This document shows, piece by piece, positions 1 to 5,194 of a stretch of 5,194 nt of DNA. The notes below the pieces were generated by a model that did no database searches, was not told where the DNA came from, and was given only the letters and a program-made list of their open reading frames with translations. How positions within the stretch are numbered: position 1 is the first letter of the stretch; each line of letters opens with the position of its first letter. Origin of the DNA: Gemmatimonadota bacterium (lineage in GTDB: Bacteria > Gemmatimonadota > Gemmatimonadetes > JACCXV01 > JAHWKZ01); assembly GCA_019347645.1 (NCBI GenBank), contig JAHWKZ010000097.1, positions 1 through 5,194 on the forward strand, written 5' to 3'. The translations under genes were made by a program, and so were the position numbers.

Positions 1-238
1 GGTTGGCGGCGATGGACATGCCCGTACCAGACCCGCACACCAGGATCCCGCGGGGCGCCTCCCCGCGCTCGATCGCCGCCGAGAGGCGGTGGGCCCAGTC
101 GGGGTAGTCGGTGGACTCCTCGGAATCGGTGCCGAGATCGACCGGCTCGTAACCGAGGTCGGAGAGGTGGCCGACCAGCTCGCTCTTCAGCGCGTAGCCG
201 GCGTGATCCAGGACGACCCGCCGGTCCCGGGCCGTCAT
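1..238 (-). CDS. rpiB: Ribose-5-phosphate isomerase B, N-terminal part (cut by left edge)
   Basis: This enzyme interconverts ribose 5-phosphate and ribulose 5-phosphate in the cytosolic non-oxidative pentose phosphate pathway. I translated 79 codons from the ATG at 238-236; the frame stays open to the left edge, so roughly the second half is missing. The fragment carries RpiB/LacAB family marks: D-H-A-G at residues 11-14, D-L-G-T at 34-37, D-Y-P-D at 44-47, and C-G-S-G-T-G-M-S-I-A-A-N at 68-79. Cys68 sits where E. coli RpiB has its catalytic Cys66; mycobacterial-type enzymes use a Glu elsewhere instead. The start overlaps the stop of the leucine dehydrogenase gene (ATGA), and I see no good Shine-Dalgarno just upstream, so translation is probably coupled to that gene. 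The family is clear. The alternative, a LacA/LacB galactose-6-phosphate isomerase subunit, is unlikely without other lac genes. Confidence 0.92.
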   Translation of the reverse strand, partial: MTARDRRVVLDHAGYALKSELVGHLSDLGYEPVDLGTDSEESTDYPDWAHRLSAAIERGEAPRGILVCGSGTGMSIAAN

Positions 239-1332
239 CCGCGCTCGGCCCCGACCGCGTCGGTCTCCCGGCCGGCGCGCTCCTTCGCCGCCCGGGCCTC
301 CCGGATCCGCTGTTGCGCCAGCTGGTCGGCGGCCCGGTAGGTGGGGATTCCCTCCTCCTCGGCGATCCGATAGATGGAGAGCAGCGTCTCGTAGATCCCG
401 GCCGCGCGCTCCTTCGCGATGTCGATCCCGTAGCCGACGATCTCGCCGTAGACGTTGATCAGCCCGCCGGCGTTGATCACGTAGTCGGGCGCGTAGAGGA
501 TGCCCCGCGCGTCCAGGGCGTCGCCGTGGCGGTCCTCCTGCAACTGGTTGTTCGCCCCGCCGGCCACGACCGAACACTTCAGTCGCCGCAGGGTGTTGTC
601 GTTGATGATCGCGCCCAGTGCGCAGGGGGCGAACACCTCGCATTCCACGTCGTAGATCCGCTCGGGCTCCACCGGCGTGGCGCCGAAGTCGTCGACGACC
701 CTGCGCACCCTCTCCTTGTCGATGTCGGTGATCGTGATCTCGGCCCCCTCCGACGCGAGGTCCGCGCACAGGTAGTAGCCGACGTGGCCGGCGCCCTGCA
801 CCGCCACGCGCACTCCCGCCAGGTCGTCGCTGCCGAGCTTCCGCTTGCAGGAGGCCCGGATGCCGTGGTAGACGCCGTAGGCGGTGACCGGCGAGGGATC
901 GCCCGAGCCGCGCGGGCTCGACCGGATCCCGGTGACGTGCCGGGTCTCCTCGTACACATATTCCATGTCCTCGACGCCGATCCCCACGTCCTCGGCGGTG
1001 ATGTAGCGCCCGCCCAGCGTATCGACGAACCGGCCGTGGGAGCGGAGCAGGTCGGGGGTCTTGTCCTTCTTCGCGTCGCCGATGATGACCGCTTTCCCGC
1101 CGCCGAGGTCGAGGCCCGCGACCGCGGCCTTGTACGTCATTCCCTCGGAGAGGCGCAGCACGTCGATCAGGGCTTCGAGGCTGGTCCGGTACGGCCACAT
1201 CCGCGTCCCCCCGAGGGCCGGTCCCAGGGTTGTGTCATGGATGGCGATGATCGACTTCAGGCCCGTTTTCTCGTCGTGGCAGAAGACCACCTGTTCGTGG
1301 TGGGCCTCCATGATCAGGTCGAAGACGTCCAC
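235..1332 (-). CDS. Leucine (branched-chain amino acid) dehydrogenase, Glu/Leu/Phe/Val dehydrogenase family
   Basis: NAD-dependent oxidative deamination of leucine, valine or isoleucine to the 2-oxoacid plus ammonium, in the cytosol. I chose the GTG at 1332 (365 aa) over an ATG 29 codons upstream. A strong AGGAG lies 7 bases before the GTG, the upstream residues look like translated spacer, and from this start the numbering matches Bacillus leucine dehydrogenase. The catalytic domain shows T-L-G-P-A-L-G-G-T-R-M-W at 35-46, Lys68 in M-T-Y-K, Lys80 in L-G-G-G-K and Asp115 in A-E-D-V-G, the known substrate-binding and catalytic positions. The NAD domain shows G-A-G-H-V-G at 180-185 and T-D-I-D at 202-205, the acidic residue favouring NAD over NADP. 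Leu40 and Ala113 suit aliphatic substrates. Valine dehydrogenase is the main alternative. It lies 61 bases after the acyl-CoA dehydrogenase gene and overlaps rpiB by ATGA. Confidence 0.93.
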   Translation of the reverse strand: MDVFDLIMEAHHEQVVFCHDEKTGLKSIIAIHDTTLGPALGGTRMWPYRTSLEALIDVLRLSEGMTYKAAVAGLDLGGGKAVIIGDAKKDKTPDLLRSHGRFVDTLGGRYITAEDVGIGVEDMEYVYEETRHVTGIRSSPRGSGDPSPVTAYGVYHGIRASCKRKLGSDDLAGVRVAVQGAGHVGYYLCADLASEGAEITITDIDKERVRRVVDDFGATPVEPERIYDVECEVFAPCALGAIINDNTLRRLKCSVVAGGANNQLQEDRHGDALDARGILYAPDYVINAGGLINVYGEIVGYGIDIAKERAAGIYETLLSIYRIAEEEGIPTYRAADQLAQQRIREARAAKERAGRETDAVGAERG

Positions 1333-1339
1333 TCGACCG

Positions 1340-1347
1340 CTCCTCTC
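1340..1347 (-). promoter_or_regulatory. Shine-Dalgarno site deciding the leucine dehydrogenase start
   Basis: On the minus strand the bases read GAGAGGAG, followed by a 7-base spacer (CGGTCGA) and the GTG at 1332. This is the best ribosome binding site in the 61-base gap after the acyl-CoA dehydrogenase gene. It supports the GTG start over the in-frame ATG at 1419, which lies inside the end of the preceding gene. Confidence 0.8.
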
Positions 1348-1393
1348 TGAGGGATGATGGGCAGGACGCCTCCCGTCGACGCCCCGAGCGAGG

Positions 1394-2545
1394 TTACTCC
1401 GCGAATAGTTCGGAGGCAATCACGAGCCGCTGGATCTCGCTCGTGCCTTCGTAGATCTCGGTGACCTTGGCGTCGCGGAAGAAGCGCTCCACCGGATAGT
1501 CCTTCACGTAGCCGTATCCGCCGTACACCTGGACCGCCTTGAGCGCGGCCGCCATCGCCGCCCGGCTGGTCAGCAGCTTGGCCATCGCGACCTCCTTTCG
1601 CGCCGGCTCCCCGCGGTCCTTCCGCTCGGCCGCGGCATAGGTGAGGGCGCGCGCGGCGGCGGTCTCGGCGGCCACGTCGGCGATCATGAACCGCAGTCCC
1701 TGGAACGTGGCGATCGGCCTGCCGAACGCCCGGCGCTCCTTGGCGTAGCCGATCGCCAGCTCGATGCACGCCTCGGCGATCCCCAGCGCCTGGGCGGCGA
1801 TCCCGAGCCGACCGGCTTCGAGCGAGTCGAGCGCGTACTGGAGGCCCGAGCCCGACTCGCCGATCAGGTTGCCGCCGGGGACGCGGAGATCGGAGAAGAC
1901 GATTTCGGCCGTGTTCGACGCCTTGAGGCCCATCTTCTTCTCCTCCTTGCCCACCGAATACCCCGACCAGCCGGGCTCGACCACGAACGCGCTCACTCCT
2001 TTCGCGCCTTCACCACCGGTCCGGGCCATGGCGACCACGACGTCGGCGGTGCCGCCGTTGGTGACCCATGCCTTGGCCCCGTTCAGGACCCAGTCGTCCC
2101 CGTCCCGCTCGGCCGCGCACGTCAGGGCGGCGGGATCGGAGCCGGCATGGGCCTCGCTGAGAGCGAAGGCGCCCAGCATCGAGCCCTCCGCCATCGGCCT
2201 CAGGTACCTCTCCTTGAGCGCGTCGGATCCGTGCTCGAGGATCATCTGCGTGGGCAGCGAGTTGTGGACGCTCATCGAGACCGCGAGCGAGGGGTCGACG
2301 CGGGCGATCTCCTCGAGCGCCAGGAGGTAGGTGATCGTGTCGACGCCGCTCCCGCCCCACTCGTCGGGAACGAGCATCCCGAGGAAGCCGAGCTCACCGA
2401 GGGCGTCGACGGCGTGCCGGGGGAACCTGCCGGTCCGGTCCCACTCCTCCACGTGGGGAGCGAGCTCGTTCTCGGCGAACTCGCGGGCGGTCCGGACGAC
2501 CTCCTTCTGCAGGTCGGTCAGCTCGCGGAATCGAGTCGCCGTCAT
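1394..2545 (-). CDS. Acyl-CoA dehydrogenase (short-chain/butyryl-CoA type)
   Basis: FAD enzyme that oxidises acyl-CoA to trans-2-enoyl-CoA and passes electrons to electron transfer flavoprotein. The 383-aa length is normal for the family. Helical N-terminal domain spans about residues 1-120. The first family signature, A-L-S-E-A-H-A-G-S-D-P-A-A, lies at 128-140 on the FAD/substrate strand domain, and W-V-T-N-G follows at about 160. The second signature region, G-G-Y-G-Y-V-K-D-Y-P-V-E-R, comes near 342-354. The catalytic base is predicted as Glu366 in Y-E-G-T-S-E-I-Q-R, the position used by short- and medium-chain members; isovaleryl- and long-chain enzymes place it elsewhere, so a straight-chain or 2-methyl-branched substrate is more likely than isovaleryl-CoA. 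The ATG at 2545 has only a close-spaced GAGGA (3 bases), so initiation may be weak or coupled. It follows hbd by 61 bases. No ETF genes are visible. Exact chain length is not determinable. Confidence 0.94.
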   Translation of the reverse strand: MTATRFRELTDLQKEVVRTAREFAENELAPHVEEWDRTGRFPRHAVDALGELGFLGMLVPDEWGGSGVDTITYLLALEEIARVDPSLAVSMSVHNSLPTQMILEHGSDALKERYLRPMAEGSMLGAFALSEAHAGSDPAALTCAAERDGDDWVLNGAKAWVTNGGTADVVVAMARTGGEGAKGVSAFVVEPGWSGYSVGKEEKKMGLKASNTAEIVFSDLRVPGGNLIGESGSGLQYALDSLEAGRLGIAAQALGIAEACIELAIGYAKERRAFGRPIATFQGLRFMIADVAAETAAARALTYAAAERKDRGEPARKEVAMAKLLTSRAAMAAALKAVQVYGGYGYVKDYPVERFFRDAKVTEIYEGTSEIQRLVIASELFAE

Positions 2546-2606
2546 CGGTCCTCGGAGCGGCGGGGACGAGCGCCGGACACGCCCGGGGCGCGGGGCTCGG
2601 GCTCGA

Positions 2607-3472
2607 TCACCGGCCTTCCCCGTAGGCGTAGAAGCCCTGGCCCGTCTTGCGCCCCAGCCTCCCGGCCGCGACGTAGCGCTTCAGGAGCGGGCACGCCCGG
2701 TACTTGGGGTCCCCGAGCCCGTCGTGGAGGACCTCTAGGATCGCCAGGCAGACGTCGAGGCCGATGAAGTCAGCCAGCGCCAGCGGGCCCATCGGATGGC
2801 TCATGCCGAGCTTCATGACGTCGTCGACGGCCTGGGGCTCGGCGACCCCTTCCATCACGCAGTAGATCGCCTCGTTGATCATCGGCATCAGGACCCGGTT
2901 GGCCACGAAGCCGGGATAGTCGTTCACGCTGACGGGGGACTTGCCGAGGGATTCGGCGAGCTCGACGATGGAGTCGTGGGTGGCGTCGGAGGTCTCCAGG
3001 CCCCGGATCACCTCCACGAGCTTCATGAGCGGCACCGGGTTCATGAAGTGCATCCCCACGAAGAGATCGGGACGGCTGGTGGCCGAAGCGAGTTTGGTGA
3101 TCGAGATCGAGGAGGTGTTCGACGCGAAGATCGCGTCGGGCTGGACGGTGGCGTCGAGGGCGCGGAAGACGTCGGTCTTCACCTCCTCGTCCTCCACGAT
3201 CGCTCATCACCCCCAGGCAGGTCGGCCGCGTGGGCGGCTTCGAGCTCTCGCTCGGCGTCGATCCGTCCCAACGCCGCGCTCGCCTCCTCGGCGGAGACGA
3301 CCTCCTTCTGCACCTGGCGGTCGAGGTTCCTCTCGATAGTCCCCACCCCGCGCTCGAGCGCCGCGGGGTCGGCGTCGATCAGGGTGACGCGGTGGCCGGC
3401 GAGGGCGAAGACGTGGGCGATGCCGTTGCCCATCGTGCCCGCCCCGATCACGGCGACGTCGCCGATCTTCAC
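2607..3472 (-). pseudogene. hbd: 3-hydroxybutyryl-CoA dehydrogenase, interrupted by a frame change
   Basis: When intact, this enzyme interconverts 3-hydroxybutyryl-CoA (3-hydroxyacyl-CoA) and acetoacetyl-CoA with NAD(P). The sequence holds the whole protein in two frames. From the GTG at 3472, about 85 residues match the NAD domain: G-A-G-T-M-G-N-G-I-A-H at 10-20 and I-D-A-D at 32-35. The frame then drifts into unrelated residues and stops at 3179. From about 3200 a second frame continues E-D-E-E-V-K, then A-S-N-T-S-S, the catalytic-histidine motif G-M-H-F-M-N-P, D-Y-P-G-F-V-A-N-R, and the usual end G-R-K-T-G-Q-G-F-Y-A-Y, stopping at 2607. Joined, the product would be about 285 residues, normal for the family. 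The start overlaps the thiolase stop (GTGA) and has a strong GGAGGT. As read the gene is not functional, because the Rossmann domain is cut. Sequencing error and real pseudogene are both possible. Confidence 0.88.
3201..3217 (-). other. Frame-disrupting lesion inside hbd
   Basis: Between the last trustworthy upstream codon (Leu85, 3220-3218) and the first downstream in-frame codons (ATC GTG, 3200-3195) there are 17 bases, minus strand CCTGGGGGTGATGAGCG. The family normally has four codons here (V-I-E-A, 12 bases). In the downstream frame this stretch contains two tandem TGA stops (3209-3204), so no readthrough is possible without a shift. The stretch holds a run of five G. Adding one C after GTGAT would restore an open frame but still leave two extra residues and lose V-I-E-A, so one simple base error does not rebuild the consensus. 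Confidence 0.8.
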
Positions 3473-4659
3473 GGCGCCACGACCTCCATCGCCACGGCGT
3501 TGCCGCCGCCGAGGCAGAGGGTCGCCAGGCCGCGCTCGGCGCCGCGGTCCCGCATCGCGTAGATCAGCGTCGTCAGCACCCGGGCGCCGCTGGCGCCGAT
3601 CGGGTGGCCCAGCGCCACCGCGCCGCCGTTCACGTTCACCCGATCCCAGTCCCAGCCGAGCTCCTTGCCGTCGGCCAGCGCCTGGACCGCGAAGGCCTCG
3701 TTGGCCTCGATCAGGTCGTACTCGTCGATGGAGGTGCCGGTCCTCTCCATCAGCTTCTTCACGGCGAAGACGGGCGCGTAGAACAGCAGCTCAGGGGCGG
3801 TGCCGGCCGAAGTGTAGTCGACGATCCGGGCGAGCGGGTCGAGCCCGTGCTCCTCGGCGTAGGCCTCGCTCACGACCACCAGGGCGCTCGCGCCGTCGTT
3901 GAGGCCCGGGGCGTTGCCGGCGGTGACGGTGCCCTCGCGGGTGAAGGCGGGCTTCAGCCGCGCCAGGACCTCCATGGTGGTCTCGCGCCGGGGGCCCTCG
4001 TCCACGTCCACCGTAGTGGTCCCCTTCCGGGTCTCGACCTCCACCGGGACGATCTCGTCGCCGAACCGCCCCTCGTCGATCGCGGCCACGGCCTTCCGAT
4101 GGCTGGAGACGGCGAACTCGTCCTGATCCTCACGGCTGATGTCGCTCTTGCGGGCGGTCAGCTCGGCGTGCTCCCCCATGTGGACGCTTTCGAACGCGCA
4201 CCACAGGCCGTCCTTCACCATCGCGTCGACCAGCTTCCGGTCGCCGAACTTCACCCCCTCCCGATGGCCGTAGAGGAGGTACGGGGCGTTCGACATCGAC
4301 TCCTGGCCCCCGGCCACCACGCACGACTGGTCGCCGGCCCGGATCGACTGCGCGGCGAGCATGACGGCCTTCAGGCCCGAGCCACACACCTTGTTCACGG
4401 TGACGGCGGGGACCGTGTCCGGCACGCCCCCGAAGTGGGCCGCCTGCCGTCCCGGCGCCTGCCCGCTGCCCGCCTGCACCACCTGACCCATGATCACCTC
4501 GTCGATCGTCTCGACGTCGATCCCCGCTCGCGAGATGGCCTCGCGTACGGCGATCGCGCCCAGCTCGGGCGCGGTCTTCGGCGCCAGCGCGCCCAGGAAC
4601 CTGCCGATCGGGGTCCGGCACGCGCTCACAATCACCGCGGTGGTCCGTTTCTCGCTCAT
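3469..4659 (-). CDS. atoB: Acetyl-CoA C-acetyltransferase (thiolase II)
   Basis: Catalyses condensation of two acetyl-CoA to acetoacetyl-CoA, or the reverse thiolysis, in the cytosol. The protein is 396 aa, the usual length of a biosynthetic-type thiolase. Catalytic residues are all visible: nucleophile Cys92 in N-K-V-C-G-S-G-L-K, N-E-A-F-A-V in the C-terminal half, His352 in G-H-P-I-G-A-S-G, and the acid/base Cys382 in C-L-G-G-G-N-A. These sit 3-4 positions after Cys89, His348 and Cys378 of the Zoogloea enzyme. The N-terminal V-S-A-C-R-T-P-I-G-R-F is typical. The ATG at 4659 has a GAGGAG 8 bases upstream. Its stop overlaps the hbd start, consistent with a joint acetoacetyl-CoA/3-hydroxybutyryl-CoA step. 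A broad 3-ketoacyl-CoA thiolase (FadA/PcaF-like) is the alternative; chain-length preference cannot be read with certainty. Confidence 0.95.
   Translation of the reverse strand: MSEKRTTAVIVSACRTPIGRFLGALAPKTAPELGAIAVREAISRAGIDVETIDEVIMGQVVQAGSGQAPGRQAAHFGGVPDTVPAVTVNKVCGSGLKAVMLAAQSIRAGDQSCVVAGGQESMSNAPYLLYGHREGVKFGDRKLVDAMVKDGLWCAFESVHMGEHAELTARKSDISREDQDEFAVSSHRKAVAAIDEGRFGDEIVPVEVETRKGTTTVDVDEGPRRETTMEVLARLKPAFTREGTVTAGNAPGLNDGASALVVVSEAYAEEHGLDPLARIVDYTSAGTAPELLFYAPVFAVKKLMERTGTSIDEYDLIEANEAFAVQALADGKELGWDWDRVNVNGGAVALGHPIGASGARVLTTLIYAMRDRGAERGLATLCLGGGNAVAMEVVAP
3482..3487 (-). promoter_or_regulatory. Shine-Dalgarno for hbd inside the thiolase end
   Basis: GGAGGT on the minus strand, 9 bases before the GTG at 3472, within the last codons of the thiolase gene. 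Together with the GTGA stop/start overlap it fixes the hbd start and suggests coupled translation of the two genes. Confidence 0.75.
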
Positions 4660-4667
4660 CGGATTCG

Positions 4668-4673
4668 CTCCTC
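4668..4673 (-). promoter_or_regulatory. Shine-Dalgarno for the thiolase gene
   Basis: GAGGAG on the minus strand with an 8-base spacer to the ATG at 4659. It lies in the 57-base gap (4660-4716) after the right-edge reading frame. I see no clear promoter or terminator hairpin in that gap, so the thiolase may be transcribed from further upstream. Confidence 0.75.
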
Positions 4674-4716
4674 GTCTGGCATCGTGGTCATGGCGTTCGA
4701 AGCTCCGCTCGACGGT

Positions 4717-5194
4717 TCAGGCCCGCGCGGACCCGACGCTCGCTCCGCCTCCGTCCGCGTACGGCAGCCAGCCCAGGAGCCGCCGCGCTCCCGCCCGGAC
4801 GACCTCGCGCTGGAGCCGTCGCCGCAGCGTCAGGTAGGACTGCCGTCCCATCACCAGGTCGGCGAGCACGGTACGAATCCCGCCGCTTCGCGCGCCGTAC
4901 CGGATCACCCGCTCGATGAAAGCCGGGCGGTAGTAGAGGTGGACCAGCCGGCTCGCCTTCTCGAGCTCGGCGCCGAACTCGCCGCGCCTCCACGTCCGAT
5001 CGCCGACCGTCCCGCGGAAGCCGTTGTAGCCGACCGACCCGAGCACCTGGTTGTCGAGGCCGTAGCGGAGGTTGCTCGGCGTGCCGTGCGTGTCGTTCCG
5101 CGGCCAGCCGTCCGAGAGCACGACCCGCTCGTCAGCTCGCCCGTCGCCGTCCGTGTCGCTGAGGAACAGCATCTGCGGCGCCTGGGCGACGACG
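4717..5194 (-). CDS. Chimeric reading frame: PVC-type dehydrogenase propeller fragment joined to geranylgeranyl-reductase-like C-terminus (5' cut by right edge)
   Basis: The frame is open from the right edge (in-frame V-V-A-Q-A-P-Q precedes the first Met at 5172) to TGA at 4717, 158 visible residues. The first part (5194 to about 5002) reads like the secreted 'membrane-bound dehydrogenase' propeller family of planctomycetes and relatives: A-Q-A-P, then the Ca-loop-like D-T-D-G-D-G-R-A-D, N-D-T-H-G-T-P-S-N-L-R-Y-G-L-D-N and S-V-G-Y-N-G-F-R-G-T-V-G. That family goes on for hundreds of residues. Here it switches to W-R-R-G-E-F-G-A-E-L, L-Y-Y-R-P, L-A-D-L-V-M-G-R-Q-S-Y and R-R-R-L, an Arg-rich helical tail like the C-terminal end of FAD-dependent geranylgeranyl-reductase family proteins. 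The second assignment is from memory of the family pattern and is less sure. No stop or start separates the parts. The second part, 57 bases before thiolase, is probably the native neighbour; the first part may be foreign or misjoined. Confidence 0.6.
   Translation of the reverse strand, partial: VVAQAPQMLFLSDTDGDGRADERVVLSDGWPRNDTHGTPSNLRYGLDNQVLGSVGYNGFRGTVGDRTWRRGEFGAELEKASRLVHLYYRPAFIERVIRYGARSGGIRTVLADLVMGRQSYLTLRRRLQREVVRAGARRLLGWLPYADGGGASVGSARA
4997..5013 (-). other. Probable join between two unrelated coding sequences
   Basis: The recognisable propeller sequence ends with G-T-V-G (codons 5013-5002), and the flavoprotein-tail pattern begins with R-T-W-R-R-G-E-F-G just after. The join is therefore placed within a few codons of 5001. 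It could be a deletion fusion, a rearrangement or an assembly join; the sequence alone does not decide. No insertion sequence end or long repeat is visible at the site. Confidence 0.5.

Noticed and set aside
313..1350. Long plus-strand open frame (345 codons) opposite the leucine dehydrogenase gene.
   Set aside because: Its product is a low-complexity V/D/G/R-rich sequence with no family motif, and the opposite strand has a clear enzyme with all catalytic residues. Long antisense frames are expected at high GC.
1333..1419. Leucine dehydrogenase starting at the ATG at 1419 (394 aa).
   Set aside because: It would overlap the end of the acyl-CoA dehydrogenase gene, the extra residues do not resemble the family, and the GTG at 1332 has a strong Shine-Dalgarno and gives the normal length.
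2546..2606. Possible terminator hairpin between hbd and acyl-CoA dehydrogenase (GCGCC near 2570 and GGCGC near 2587).
   Set aside because: The stem is only five pairs with no T-run on the transcribed strand, and similar short GC inverted pairs are common here.
2607..3197. The C-terminal hbd piece as an independent gene starting at GTG 3197 (a natural two-subunit split).
   Set aside because: The cut falls inside the NAD-binding Rossmann domain, the conserved V-I-E-A segment is missing from both pieces, and no good ribosome binding site precedes the GTG. A broken gene is simpler.
2796..3902. Long plus-strand open frame (368 codons) opposite hbd and thiolase.
   Set aside because: The second half is an Arg/Pro/Ser run typical of shadow frames, and it lies over conserved thiolase and hbd coding sequence.
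3197..5002. The same hexamer CGATCG occurs at both damaged sites (3197-3202 and 4997-5002), hinting at a shared recombination or target site.
   Set aside because: This GC-rich palindrome also occurs elsewhere in the window inside intact genes, so its presence at both sites is likely chance.

Overview
This is a GC-rich bacterial window in which every supportable gene lies on the minus strand and reads from the right edge to the left. It looks like a compact metabolic operon. In order of transcription it holds: an odd partial reading frame at the right edge, an acetyl-CoA acetyltransferase (thiolase), a 3-hydroxybutyryl-CoA dehydrogenase broken by a frame change, an acyl-CoA dehydrogenase, a leucine/branched-chain amino acid dehydrogenase, and the start of ribose-5-phosphate isomerase B, which runs off the left edge. 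Gaps between genes are about 60 bases or less, and two junctions are stop/start overlaps (GTGA and ATGA). No stretch above 300 bases lacks a gene. I see no RNA genes, insertion sequences, CRISPR arrays or other repeats.

Thiolase, 3-hydroxyacyl-CoA dehydrogenase and acyl-CoA dehydrogenase are three of the four enzyme classes of a short-chain beta-oxidation (or reversed butyrate-type) cycle; an enoyl-CoA hydratase is not in the window. The leucine dehydrogenase deaminates branched-chain amino acids to 2-oxoacids, whose acyl-CoA products are acyl-CoA dehydrogenase substrates. A joint role in breaking down amino acids and short acyl chains to acetyl-CoA is therefore a reasonable inference. RpiB belongs to the pentose phosphate pathway and is probably there for co-expression only.

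Two places look damaged. First, the dehydrogenase hbd changes frame at about 3201-3217, exactly where the conserved V-I-E-A segment of its NAD domain should be. Second, the right-edge reading frame (4717-5194) starts like the secreted PVC-type 'membrane-bound dehydrogenase' propeller family and ends like the C-terminus of a geranylgeranyl-reductase-type flavoprotein, with the join near 5001-5010. Either could be a real mutation or rearrangement. Both in 5 kb also fits a draft or metagenomic contig with local assembly errors.

The host cannot be named from this sequence. High GC, the thiolase-hbd-acyl-CoA dehydrogenase order, a Bacillus-like leucine dehydrogenase and a Cys-type RpiB would suit an environmental high-GC phylum such as Gemmatimonadota or Acidobacteriota. 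The Cys-type RpiB argues mildly against a mycobacterium-like actinobacterium. I found no new biological system here; the value lies in the two anomalies.
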